Shown here one piece after another: positions 25,349 to 34,211 of a DNA stretch of 64,000 nt (within the stretch, counting starts at the first letter, position 1; the number at the start of each line of letters is the position of its first letter). The notes under the pieces were generated by a model that saw only the letters and a list, made by a program, of their open reading frames with translations, made no database searches and had not been told where the DNA came from. The stretch comes from Spongiibacter thalassae (GTDB lineage: Bacteria; Pseudomonadota; Gammaproteobacteria; Pseudomonadales; Spongiibacteraceae), in NCBI RefSeq assembly GCF_012272835.1, contig NZ_JAAWWK010000001.1:186001-250000 (forward strand). The letters are read 5' to 3'. The position numbers and the translations under genes were made by a program.

Positions 25349-27709
25349 TTAGTGATTTTTCCAATTTGGTTTGGGCTTCTGGGAAAACGCCATGATTCCC
25401 TCAAGCATGTCGTGGCTATTTATCAACTCGTCAAGTTGTGGATAGTCGTGGGCAATGGCTTCGCTTTCTGATGCAAAATCCTTCGCTTCGTTCATGTATT
25501 CCAGTGACAGTCTTACCGAGGTGGGCGAGGCTTGCAGTATTTCTTCGGCGACTTGTCGTGCCGTAGCCAGAGCCTGACCGGCTGAGGCTTTGCGACTGAC
25601 CAGTCCGTAGTGCAGAGCTGTGTCGACGTCAATACTGCGACCGGTGAGCACCATGTCAGAGGCAATTTTTTCAGGGAGTTGCCGCGGTAATCGCACCAGA
25701 CCTCCCATGGCGGCAATGACACCCACTTTGACTTCACTTAAAGCAAACCTTGCGGTCTCGTCGGCGACAACAATATCGCAGGCAAGGCATATCTCTAACC
25801 CACCGCCCATGGCGTGGCCGTTTACGGCTGCAATAACCGGTTTGTTTCGGGTCTTGCGGGAGGTGAGGCCGGCAAAGCCCGATAGTGGCATATATACGGG
25901 TTTACCCGATGCACTGTACTTAAGGTCATTGCCCGCACAGAAGGCCTCGCTACCGGCGCCAGTGAGGATGCAAACCCAGAGGCTTGAATCGGCGTAATAG
26001 GCGTCGAAAATACTTTCCAACTCCAGGTGCGCCGGCGGATGCAAGCAGTTGCGCGACTCGGGCCGATTAATCGTGACCTGCAGCAGATGTCCCTCCCGCT
26101 TCACCTGGCAAAACTCGTAGCTCTCTCGCAGCGCCGGGGCGTGCTTGGGAAAGCGTTGGGTCAGCGAGGCTTTATCAAACGCAAAGCGATTACCCCTGGG
26201 CGTAGGCTCAACATAAATGGTCATGCCAACGGGTTCCCGCTCGGAGAGGAGTCTTTGCAGGGTTTCTGTGTCGTCAATCTCGGGGGTGGCGAAAAAACGT
26301 TCGCTGCTCTCTTTAAGAGAGCCGATAATCACCGCCTGGCTGGGCGCGCCTTTCTTGTAAATGACAGTGAAGCTATCAATAACTCCCACTCCCTTTGCGT
26401 TCACGGATACACGTGCGCCGGGCTGCTGATTGAGTTGGGATTGCAATTCCGCGCTGTCACACACCTTGAACTCGGTTGGCGTTGTTGAATATATCCCTAC
26501 CGAATATTTGGACAGTGTGCCGCCGTTTGCACCGACAAAGCCGAAACTGCCGGGTTGATGACGCAGCCGCTGCGCGGTGGAGCAGATGGCATGCATACTA
26601 TAATTATTGCCCGCACCACCAAAATAGGGGAGGCCGCCGGTTACCGTGAGGCCGCGAGGGTCGTCTATCTTAAGTCCCAAGCCGTCACATACGTTCAGTA
26701 CGGCAATTGGAAAGCAGCTGTAGAGATCGATACAGGAAAGTTCATCAGCTGAAATGCCTGCGTATTCGAGGGCCTTGCGGCTGGCAAGTTGTGCTGCCGG
26801 AGAGGCACCCAGGTCAGGACGCTCAATGAGGCTTTTTTCTGACAGGTCGGTGTAGCCGTGCAGAAACACCATTTTGTGCTCGTCAATACCCAGCTCCCGA
26901 GCTTTGCCAAAGGATGTCAGTAGCACGGCGGCGCCCTGGTTGACTTGATCTCGTGCCACCATACGGCGGGGATAAGGATCCGCGATCATGCGGTTATCCT
27001 CGTTAATAGTGGCGAGTTGCTCGGCGGAGTAAATTTCCTTTGCCATGCTGTGAGGATTGTCGGCGGCAACCGGGGTGAAGCGGGCGAAGAGCTGGGCCAT
27101 ATGGTCAATATAATCGTTGCGCGATAGGCCCAGTCGAGCACGCCGGGCGTTTTCCGCAAGGGCGTAACTGGGCGGGGCAGCCGTTAAGCCGTGGGCCATT
27201 TGGTAGCGAGTGTTGATATTGCCGATGCCCGCGCCGCGATCTTCAAACGCTTCGTCAAGGGTCTCGGACCAATCGGCATTTTGCTGCTGGGTAACGAGGT
27301 GGCGTACGGTTGAAATCGCTTCTGCACCGGCCAACAACACCATGCTGGCATTACCTGCTGCAATTTCCTCGCAAAACTCGTTCACCAGGTGCTGGGGGCT
27401 TTGTCCTCCAGCGACCTCCAGCACGCAGCGTTTTGGGGAAATGTTGAGGTGCCTGGCGATGGAACCCGGGAAGTTGTTCGATTTGCCGAAGGGCCCGCTA
27501 AGCGCAACCGATGTGTCTTCAAATGTGCGGACAGCGGCTATGGTATCGATATGGGGAGTCAGGGCGTCTGCAGACAGGGCGTCATTCAGTGCCTGTTTGC
27601 CAGCGGCTACCGCCAATTGAACGTGGCTCATCGCCTGGTAGTTGCTGTCATTCAGCCTTTCGCTGTACTCGCCGACGCCAATAATAACGGGCGTATTAGG
27701 TTTTACCAT
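25349..27709 (-). CDS. Fusion of a thiolase-like domain and an enoyl-CoA hydratase domain
   Basis: A 786-residue protein with three parts. Residues 1 to about 400 are a thiolase-fold domain of the SCP2-like acetyl-CoA acetyltransferase group (starts PVIIGVGEYSERL). About 410-510 is the small additional C-terminal domain seen in that group (VGVIDSFTVIYKKGAPSQAV). About 530-786 is a full crotonase domain with AFCAGNDLK, NGHAMGGGLEICLACD and the Glu-bearing SEVKVGVIAAMGGLVRLPR. In place of the thiolase nucleophile Cys the sequence reads AGGQSPQ (100-106), so classical thiolysis is doubtful. The fusion would couple hydration of an enoyl-CoA to a carbon-carbon bond step. It is 89 bases downstream of the double CoA-transferase gene, probably one operon. 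Confidence 0.88.
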   Translation of the reverse strand: MVKPNTPVIIGVGEYSERLNDSNYQAMSHVQLAVAAGKQALNDALSADALTPHIDTIAAVRTFEDTSVALSGPFGKSNNFPGSIARHLNISPKRCVLEVAGGQSPQHLVNEFCEEIAAGNASMVLLAGAEAISTVRHLVTQQQNADWSETLDEAFEDRGAGIGNINTRYQMAHGLTAAPPSYALAENARRARLGLSRNDYIDHMAQLFARFTPVAADNPHSMAKEIYSAEQLATINEDNRMIADPYPRRMVARDQVNQGAAVLLTSFGKARELGIDEHKMVFLHGYTDLSEKSLIERPDLGASPAAQLASRKALEYAGISADELSCIDLYSCFPIAVLNVCDGLGLKIDDPRGLTVTGGLPYFGGAGNNYSMHAICSTAQRLRHQPGSFGFVGANGGTLSKYSVGIYSTTPTEFKVCDSAELQSQLNQQPGARVSVNAKGVGVIDSFTVIYKKGAPSQAVIIGSLKESSERFFATPEIDDTETLQRLLSEREPVGMTIYVEPTPRGNRFAFDKASLTQRFPKHAPALRESYEFCQVKREGHLLQVTINRPESRNCLHPPAHLELESIFDAYYADSSLWVCILTGAGSEAFCAGNDLKYSASGKPVYMPLSGFAGLTSRKTRNKPVIAAVNGHAMGGGLEICLACDIVVADETARFALSEVKVGVIAAMGGLVRLPRQLPEKIASDMVLTGRSIDVDTALHYGLVSRKASAGQALATARQVAEEILQASPTSVRLSLEYMNEAKDFASESEAIAHDYPQLDELINSHDMLEGIMAFSQKPKPNWKNH

Positions 27710-27798
27710 TACATCGTTTCCTCATATTCGGCCCAGTGCCATATACTGGGCGCTGATCGTTCTGCGACCGCGATAACGAGCCCATTCAAGGCGATTCA

Positions 27799-30321
27799 TT
27801 AACCTCGAAGCGCGTTGATCTTCACCACCAGGCTGGCGCCTGCCCGGGCTGCGAAAGTTTTGAACTTTTGGGATTTCGCACCTTTTTCGGCGGAATTTCC
27901 TTGTTCCAGCACTCCTTTGGCGATGAGTTCATCAATCTCGTCGTCGCTTAATTGCAGGACTTCCCGAGCAACCGCGCGAGTGTGCTCGGCGCGGGCCGGT
28001 GCGCGCCGAATATCTGGCTCCGGTAGCGTTTCTGAATGCCCAACGGGGCCGTTTTCAGTTTCCAGTGGCCGGCCAGCTGTCGGCTGTTGAAGCACCCGGA
28101 AAAATTTTCGGGCCTGGAAGTGCTCGTCAACGATAAACTCCGACAGGCGGAGCATCTTGCCAGCAGGTACGCCGACAGACTGACATTGCTCCATCACCTC
28201 TTGAGGGGTTCTGTCCTGACACCATCGGCGTACTTCTGCCTCCAGCTCTTCGCGCCGGGCGAGCCGTCCATCGCAGGTGCTGTAGTCGTGATTGCTACTC
28301 AGGTCAGGTCTGTCCATCACCTTACACAGCGCTTGCCATTGCTGGTCATTGGTCACACTTATTGCACACCACTCGTCATGTCCCCAGCAGGGGAATATTG
28401 AATTAGGTGCATCAAATTCATCGCTATTGCCTTTGGCAACCATCGAACCGGGTTGGAGTGATTCCCTTAAAAACTCAGTGGCCAACACATTCATAATGCA
28501 TTCAGCCTGAGAGAGATCAATAAATCCGCCCTTGCCGGTTCGTCGGCGTTCAATGAGTTTTGCCAGTATCGCCACGGCGCTGACTCTGGCGACGAAGTGG
28601 TCGGGGTAGATCGTCACCCCGTCGCCGTATCCATCTGCTTGATCGGGGTAGCGCCACAGCCCCGTCAACGAGGTGCTGGCTCTGACCAGTGGGCCGTAGC
28701 CCATCGTTTTTGCATTTGGCCCGACGCTGCCCATCGCGCTGCTCTCGGCGCATATGATGCCCGGGTTAATGTGCTTCAGCGTTTCATAGTCAATACCCAG
28801 CGATTCTGTGGTTCCAGGCTTGAAATTTGTCAGGACAATATCGGTTTTTTTTACCAGTTCATTGAATAAATGCTTGCCCTCGTCCGAGCGTAAGTTCAGC
28901 CCCAGTGAACGCTTGCCCCTGGATGCTTGCGCGAAAGGAATGGATACCGGGTTACCATCAAATGATTGCCGCAGGCCGTCGCCGAAGGCTCTATTTTCGA
29001 GTTTGATGACGTCGGCGCCCTGGTCGGCAAAGAGTCGCCCGAGTTCGCCACCGGCGACAATAACCCCGAGGTCGAGCACGCGGATTCCCTCCAGCGGACG
29101 TCGCCCTATACTTTGCTTTTCCGGCGTCGGTTCGAGTGGTTGCGCAGGTTTATTGCTTAACACTTCCGTATGTTGACCGACGGTTGGGCACGGCGTTCTT
29201 GCGCCGATGCGCCGTCCATCCATGCGCAGGTAACCCGAAGGCATGAGGCCCTTTTTTGTGCCTGCGTCCACCTCGGTAAACAGCTCTCGCGCTGCAAAAT
29301 GCGAGTCGTTGAAGAGCTCGTGAGGCAGTGCCAACGACGCGATGGGAATCCCTCTTTTTCGCCCCTCATCGACAAGTTGTGCGCGGGTCTGGTGTTTAAA
29401 AAGCTCTGCAATAAGGGCGTTGATCTTGTCGATCTTCATTAGTCGCCCGGCGGTGCCATCATACTTTTTATGCTTGAATGGGTGGTCTGGTCCGAGCCAT
29501 TCCGACATCGCATGCCATTGCCTGGGGTTGAGTACGCACAAGCGGACGGCGCCATCAGCACATTGAAATACCGGGTACATCAGTGCGACGGAAGGGAGTT
29601 CGCCTGGCGTAAACTCGACGAGGGGACGGCTATGAGGGGCTGCCTCCACCGCAGTGCGTCCGGCGGAGGCGCTGCCGGTCGCGCCAACTCCCGGGTCGAG
29701 TAATTGAGCGACCGCGTCATTGATGGAGAAATCCAGTAAATCGCCCCTACCAACGAACTGCCGCTGCCAGTAGGCTAGCAAGGCCACCCAGGCAGCCTGC
29801 ACTGATGCTGTTTCCAGTGCCATGTCGCCGGGGGGTAACAAGGGCTCCCGACCGGCGCGGCCCGAGCGAGACAGCATAGTGCCCAGAGCCATGTGCACCG
29901 ATTCCGTAGCAACGTAGCTTCGCCGTGGCCCCGCCAAGCCAAAGTCGGTAATGCTCAAGTATAAAAGCTCTGGATGCGCCTGCCTCAGGGTTGCTACGTC
30001 GAGTCCGAGACTGGATAAGTAATTGGGTGCACTGCCATCCAGTAAGATATCTACCGAAGGCAATAGTGTGAGCAACTCTTCTCTGCCGGCCTGACTGGCA
30101 AGATCGAGGGTCAGGCTGAGCTTGTTCAGATTGTGGGCAATAAAGTGCAGGCTGGCGCCATCATAAAGTGGCGGCTTGGCCCGTGAGGCCATTCCCGCCG
30201 GGGGCTCGACCAGGATGACCTCCGCACCCAGGTCGGCCAGCAGTCGGCCGCAGCCCTGACCGCGCTGGTCGCAAAAGTCCAGAATTCGTATGCCCTCAAG
30301 GGGGAGCGAGGTATCTTTCAC
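27799..30321 (-). CDS. CaiB/BaiF CoA-transferase, double-domain fusion
   Basis: An 840-residue protein made of two complete class III CoA-transferase domains, about residues 1-390 and 408-800. Each opens with the family start (PLEGIRILDF; PLEGIRVLDLG) and a LFADQGADVIKLE-like strand. Such enzymes move CoA between acyl groups through an aspartyl-CoA intermediate. At the expected Asp position the first domain has Glu (YVATESVHMA, Glu 140) and the second Gly (MGYGPLVRAS), so each half departs from the canonical site. It may activate a pathway acid with CoA from another thioester, or the two halves may form one pseudo-dimer. It is head of the unit that also contains the thiolase-crotonase fusion. 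Confidence 0.9.
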   Translation of the reverse strand: MKDTSLPLEGIRILDFCDQRGQGCGRLLADLGAEVILVEPPAGMASRAKPPLYDGASLHFIAHNLNKLSLTLDLASQAGREELLTLLPSVDILLDGSAPNYLSSLGLDVATLRQAHPELLYLSITDFGLAGPRRSYVATESVHMALGTMLSRSGRAGREPLLPPGDMALETASVQAAWVALLAYWQRQFVGRGDLLDFSINDAVAQLLDPGVGATGSASAGRTAVEAAPHSRPLVEFTPGELPSVALMYPVFQCADGAVRLCVLNPRQWHAMSEWLGPDHPFKHKKYDGTAGRLMKIDKINALIAELFKHQTRAQLVDEGRKRGIPIASLALPHELFNDSHFAARELFTEVDAGTKKGLMPSGYLRMDGRRIGARTPCPTVGQHTEVLSNKPAQPLEPTPEKQSIGRRPLEGIRVLDLGVIVAGGELGRLFADQGADVIKLENRAFGDGLRQSFDGNPVSIPFAQASRGKRSLGLNLRSDEGKHLFNELVKKTDIVLTNFKPGTTESLGIDYETLKHINPGIICAESSAMGSVGPNAKTMGYGPLVRASTSLTGLWRYPDQADGYGDGVTIYPDHFVARVSAVAILAKLIERRRTGKGGFIDLSQAECIMNVLATEFLRESLQPGSMVAKGNSDEFDAPNSIFPCWGHDEWCAISVTNDQQWQALCKVMDRPDLSSNHDYSTCDGRLARREELEAEVRRWCQDRTPQEVMEQCQSVGVPAGKMLRLSEFIVDEHFQARKFFRVLQQPTAGRPLETENGPVGHSETLPEPDIRRAPARAEHTRAVAREVLQLSDDEIDELIAKGVLEQGNSAEKGAKSQKFKTFAARAGASLVVKINALRG

Positions 30322-30715
30322 TTGTTCGGCCTCTTATTGAAATAATGTGAAACAGCTAATTGGAGGGCGGTGTGAATGGCGGAGTAGGGGAGTTTCCCCG
30401 AAAGCCGCCTGTACTCCCGGGTTGAGTGGTACAGGCTTTCCCGGTACTCGGTCATCCATTCAGCGGCCACCGCCATCATTTTCTCTGGCAATTATGAGTG
30501 GCTGTTATATTCTGCAAACCAATACGTTAAACTATAACTAAGTATTCTATTTAAGTCACGACCTTGGTGGTGCAGGTCTCGCCGAAGTAGTCAGTGGTTG
30601 CTCCAGGTTTGCGTGGCCAGCTTGCTCGCGTTAACACACTGCTATTGCGCCAAACGGCACCGTAAAGGCAAATGGTAAGGCCGCCGGTCAACGGCGTTGA
30701 TAGGAGAAGTCTGCA
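30322..30715. other. Divergent promoter region
   Basis: 394 bases between the double CoA-transferase (minus) and the MDR gene (plus). It holds the 12-base motif at 30534-30545. A 64-codon frame at 30347-30541 is not credible. No hairpin of note. Confidence 0.45.
30534..30545. promoter_or_regulatory. Shared 12-base motif in a divergent promoter
   Basis: ATAACTAAGTAT followed by TCTATTT. It is identical over 12 bases to the site at 24396-24407, and its reverse complement resembles the sites at 48673, 52540 and 55501. Confidence 0.5.
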
Positions 30716-31645
30716 ATGAAGCGCATCATGCTGGATAACTATAACAGCCCCGCCGACCTCAAATTACGCAATGCAGAGCGCAGGCCGCCCAAGGCCGGGG
30801 AGGTTAGCATTCGAGTGGTTTCAGCATCGGTTAACCCTGCTGACTGGAAGATCTGCGAAGGGTTTTTGAAAGACGTTTTGCCCAAATCATTGCCTTTCTG
30901 TCCCGGGCTGGATGTGTCCGGTGAGGTGGTTGAGGTCGGCTCCGGGGTGACTCGGCTTCAGGCAGGCGATCGAGTCGTTGCAGCACTGACCCCTATGGAT
31001 GAAGGCACTTACGCAGAATATGTCACGGCAAATGCTGATTATTTCGCCGTCGTACCCGACGCTCTGAATTTGATAGACGTGGCCGCTATTCCGACGGCAG
31101 GTCTTACGGGGGTGCAGCTCGTCAGGGACGGGTTGGGAGTAAAGTCCGGGCAGCGAATACTTATTACCGGCGCGACGGGCGCCGTGGGGCTTGCAACGGT
31201 TGTCGCAGCAAAGGAGGCTGGAGCATTTGTGATTGCGGCGGTGCGCGATAAGTACCGCGAACGCGCGGCGGCTATTGGCGCTAATGAAATCTTCGCCGTC
31301 GATGACCCTTCTTCATATGCTGCGCTGGAGCCGGTGAACGGAATCGCTGATACCGTCGGCGGCGCTCTGGCCGACAGTCTGATGTCCAAAATCAAGCCCG
31401 GTGGTTGTTTATCTACGGTCGCGACCAGTCCCATCAGCGCTGCGCCCCCCATCGGGGTGGAAGTGAGTCAGACATTCTTTGTGCCAAGTGCCGCTGACCT
31501 TGAACAAATTATGGGGTGGATGGTGGGTAAGCGGCTGACTTTTCCCGTTGCGGCGCGTCTTCCTTTGCGCGACGCGGCCGAGGCGCAAGACATGGTCAAG
31601 CGTGGCGGACTCAATGGCAAGGTGTTGCTGATTCCTGATTCCTGA
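30716..31645 (+). CDS. NADP-dependent MDR oxidoreductase, quinone-reductase-like
   Basis: A 309-residue zinc-independent medium-chain dehydrogenase/reductase. The N-terminal GroES-like domain shows SVNPADWKICEG and PGLDVSGEVVEVGSGV. The nucleotide-binding motif is ITGATGAVGLATVVAAKEAG at about residue 149. Zinc-ligand cysteines of alcohol dehydrogenases are absent, as in quinone oxidoreductase and enoyl reductases. It probably reduces an activated double bond with NADPH. It is a single-gene unit divergent from the CoA-transferase operon. Its stop codon lies inside a 7-base tandem repeat (31631-31658), so repeat-number changes would alter the last residues. Confidence 0.87.
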   Translation: MKRIMLDNYNSPADLKLRNAERRPPKAGEVSIRVVSASVNPADWKICEGFLKDVLPKSLPFCPGLDVSGEVVEVGSGVTRLQAGDRVVAALTPMDEGTYAEYVTANADYFAVVPDALNLIDVAAIPTAGLTGVQLVRDGLGVKSGQRILITGATGAVGLATVVAAKEAGAFVIAAVRDKYRERAAAIGANEIFAVDDPSSYAALEPVNGIADTVGGALADSLMSKIKPGGCLSTVATSPISAAPPIGVEVSQTFFVPSAADLEQIMGWMVGKRLTFPVAARLPLRDAAEAQDMVKRGGLNGKVLLIPDS

Positions 31646-31658
31646 TTCCTGATTCCTG
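31631..31658. repeat. Four tandem copies of the 7-base unit ATTCCTG
   Basis: ATTCCTG is repeated perfectly at 31631, 31638, 31645 and 31652. The TGA stop of the MDR gene (31643-31645) is inside it. Because the unit is not a multiple of three, loss of copies would shift the end of the reading frame. Confidence 0.9.
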
Positions 31659-31672
31659 AATTTATCGATTTA

Positions 31673-31709
31673 AACCCGGCACTCCTTTTGGGGTATTGTT
31701 GGCCGGGTT
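31673..31709. terminator. Hairpin between convergent MDR and kinase genes
   Basis: AACCCGGC (31673-31680) and GCCGGGTT (31702-31709) are exact complements around a 21-base loop that can itself pair weakly. Its place between two converging gene ends suggests a bidirectional terminator. Confidence 0.5.
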
Positions 31710-31734
31710 ACATAGACGTAAATCACGTCTCGCC

Positions 31735-32799
31735 CTACACGATGCCCCAGTCCAGGCCAGCCATGGCATAGCGCACGGCGTAGGCAGTGTTTACCGCTTC
31801 GGTCTGGAAGGTGGGTTCATTAATCAGAAAAATAAAGAGCCCCCACACAACTTCCCGACGAAGCGCGTCCCACGCCTGGTCAAAGTCCGGTGTGCTGATG
31901 CCTTGCTGCTGTAGAGCGTTCAGATAAACTTCCAGCAATGGGCGGTCCCAGCGACGTCTATCGCATACGTCTAAAGCCGCTATCAAGTGGTAACACACTT
32001 CATAGTGCCAGGGGCCCTGCCGTACCTGGGGGTCGAAAAATCCAGGAGTACCGTCTGCGTCGATATAGAGATTCCCCAGATGAGTGTCGCCGTGAAGAAT
32101 ACTGCGAGGTTGCCCTTCATGGTATTTTTTGAGTGCCAATAGTTTTTCCCGCAGCCATTCCCTGTCGTGAAAGGCCCGCGGCACAGCGGCGCCCCGTGGT
32201 AAGGCCAGCAGTCGATTCCATTGCTCGGCTGAAAGGTAGAAATCGATATAATCCATCACGCTATCAGTAAAGGGAATGTCGATATTTCCCAAAACCCCGC
32301 CGGGTTGGAATTCAGGGGAGTTCCAGCTTTGCCCGTGGTAGCGAGCCATGGCCCGCAAACGGTCTGCCACTTGCTGAAAGCTATGAGTTTGCAGCGGGTG
32401 GCAGAAGGTCACGCCGCGGGCCACGAGATCCTCCATGATGATAATGCTCTGCCAGGAATCCGGATCGGAGTCCGCGTAGTAGCAGGAGGGTGAGCGTAAA
32501 TCCACATGCTGCTGAACCAGAGCATAAAAGCGATTTTCCGCGACATACGCACTGGACATGGCTTCGCTATGGGCTTCGAATCCGCCTTTGACGATGAGTC
32601 GGCCCGGAAGCCCCATATCGAGCCCCGCCTGATTATATTTTACAGCGACGCGAACTTTGGTGGTCGTACCGGGAATAACGTCAATGATTCGACTGTCAGT
32701 GACCGTAACACCGGGGAAGCGTATCGATAGGGCATTGCCTATCCACTCGGCATTCAGTCCTTTCAGGTTCAAGGGCATAGGAAGGTCAGGTCGGCTCAT
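31735..32799 (-). CDS. CHK/ecdysteroid-kinase-like phosphotransferase, copy 1
   Basis: A 354-residue kinase-fold protein of the APH/CHK-kinase-like group. The catalytic loop is SILHGDTHLGNLYI and the metal-binding segment GFFDPQVRQGPWHYEVCYHL, where the usual DWQ is DPQ. Bacterial members occur in steroid and other lipophilic-compound gene clusters, but the phosphorylated substrate is not established. The start codon overlaps the end of the neighbouring paralogue at 32796 by 4 bases, so the two are translationally coupled and may act as a pair. It differs in type from the ACAD10-like kinase at 11186. Confidence 0.83.
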   Translation of the reverse strand: MSRPDLPMPLNLKGLNAEWIGNALSIRFPGVTVTDSRIIDVIPGTTTKVRVAVKYNQAGLDMGLPGRLIVKGGFEAHSEAMSSAYVAENRFYALVQQHVDLRSPSCYYADSDPDSWQSIIIMEDLVARGVTFCHPLQTHSFQQVADRLRAMARYHGQSWNSPEFQPGGVLGNIDIPFTDSVMDYIDFYLSAEQWNRLLALPRGAAVPRAFHDREWLREKLLALKKYHEGQPRSILHGDTHLGNLYIDADGTPGFFDPQVRQGPWHYEVCYHLIAALDVCDRRRWDRPLLEVYLNALQQQGISTPDFDQAWDALRREVVWGLFIFLINEPTFQTEAVNTAYAVRYAMAGLDWGIV

Positions 32800-33878
32800 C
32801 GCAATAATTCCAAAGTGTTGTGGTCAAGGGCTGCTATCGCAAAACGATTGGCCAATGGTGCGTTATTGCTGAAAGGTTGCAGGTCTTCGGTATTGGTGAT
32901 CCAGAAAAACAGACCGTACAGATTCTGCTTTCGGTAGGCCGTCCAGGCTTCTTCAAAGGAGGGTGTCGCGCACTTTTTTTCCAGAAGCGAAAACTCTTTT
33001 TCAAGGCTAGCCAAATAGTGGCGCAGGAGGTCTTGCTCCCACTCCCTTCGATCAGCAATGTCGAGGGACGACACCAGCGCATAGTTCAGATCATGGCTCC
33101 AGTGCCCACGACGAACACATTGCCAGTCGTAAAGGCCCGGTGTGCCGTCGGGCTCGAAGTAGATGTTGCCGATATGGGGATCGCCATGGAGCAGGCAACG
33201 AGGTTCCTGATAATGGAGCTGCATCAGTTGCTCCATTGCCGGGGCGATATTGCGAATATCCAGCAGTCGTCTCGGCAGTGCCAGGGCATGGGGCTGCATA
33301 CAGCGCTGCGACCAGGTCTCCGGCTGGCGCATGGCGTGGTAGTAGCTTCCCCGTGGCCCATCCGATAGCGGGTCATCCGCCCAGGCAAACTCGGTGTCCA
33401 GTGTTGGATGCTGCCACCAGCGGGCATGAAGTGCTGCGAGTTGTTCTGCTATCTGTTGCGCAGAGCGCTGGCTGACGTCATAGGCGCCGCAACCAAATTC
33501 CACCTTTTTGGCCAGCAAGTCTTCCAGCAACAAAATGCCCTGTGACTTGCTGTCCAATTGCGCGTAGTAGCAAACAGGGGAGTTAATATTTAATTCCGGT
33601 TGAAGGTCGCGGTAAAAGCGCACCTCGTCGGTGTAGATGCCGAGATCGGCCATATACTGGCGGTCGTTGGTGAAATTGCCTTTGACCCAAAGGCTTCTCG
33701 GCGCATTGCCCTGCTGGTCGTGGTAATCCAGCGTCAATTTCGCCTTGGTGGAAGTGCCCTGAATAATCTGATCTACAGTGCGAGAGCGAACATTTACGCC
33801 GGGGAAATCATTCTGCAGGGCCTGTGATAGCCACTCGGTATTGATGTCATCCAGTGTGTTCGGAAGAGATTGCTGCAT
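32796..33878 (-). CDS. CHK/ecdysteroid-kinase-like phosphotransferase, copy 2
   Basis: A 360-residue paralogue of the next gene. The catalytic loop is CLLHGDPHIGNIYF and the metal-binding segment LYDWQCVRRGHWSHDLNYAL. The two share order and spacing of motifs, the QGTSTKAKLTLDY-type lobe start and the DRREWEQDLL tail region, so they arose by tandem duplication and then diverged. It is first gene of the pair, divergent from the ligase/dehydrogenase operon at 34212 across a 333-base promoter region. A role in phosphorylating a hydroxylated intermediate or a CoA ester is possible; nothing in the sequence decides. Confidence 0.83.
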   Translation of the reverse strand: MQQSLPNTLDDINTEWLSQALQNDFPGVNVRSRTVDQIIQGTSTKAKLTLDYHDQQGNAPRSLWVKGNFTNDRQYMADLGIYTDEVRFYRDLQPELNINSPVCYYAQLDSKSQGILLLEDLLAKKVEFGCGAYDVSQRSAQQIAEQLAALHARWWQHPTLDTEFAWADDPLSDGPRGSYYHAMRQPETWSQRCMQPHALALPRRLLDIRNIAPAMEQLMQLHYQEPRCLLHGDPHIGNIYFEPDGTPGLYDWQCVRRGHWSHDLNYALVSSLDIADRREWEQDLLRHYLASLEKEFSLLEKKCATPSFEEAWTAYRKQNLYGLFFWITNTEDLQPFSNNAPLANRFAIAALDHNTLELLR

Positions 33879-34211
33879 GGCTTATTGTCTCCTTTATTGC
33901 GTCGTTCCAGTTGTTATGGTCATTCAATTATTGTTGTCAGGCGTTTGCCGCTGTTGGGCTGATGCTGCGGTACTGCAAATACACGAACGCAATTGAACAG
34001 AGTCGCGTTTGTGAGACTTTCTCTCGTTGGTTCCCTCCCCCAGCCGAAATCCAAAAAGTGCATAACGAAACAGAAGGCTGTGACGCCCCCTCTGGGCTTA
34101 ATGCTGTGTATCAATATATCTATTGTTGATTAAGAGATAACTTAGTAATACAATTAATCCATTGCGGCGTCAACCGATGTAAAGGCTGCTTGCTGGCCTT
34201 GGGAGAATGTT
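33879..34211. other. Divergent promoter region
   Basis: 333 bases between the CHK-like kinase pair (minus) and the adenylate-forming enzyme gene (plus). It holds the regulatory site at 34137-34153; short frames in it are not convincing genes. Confidence 0.45.
34137..34153. promoter_or_regulatory. Combined regulatory site upstream of the side-chain operon
   Basis: ATAACTTAGTAA (34137-34148) resembles the 12-base motif of other promoters here. Overlapping it, TAGTAATACAA (34143-34153) matches the FadR-type pattern TnGTnnnACnA. It lies about 60 bases before the TTG start at 34212. Confidence 0.45.
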
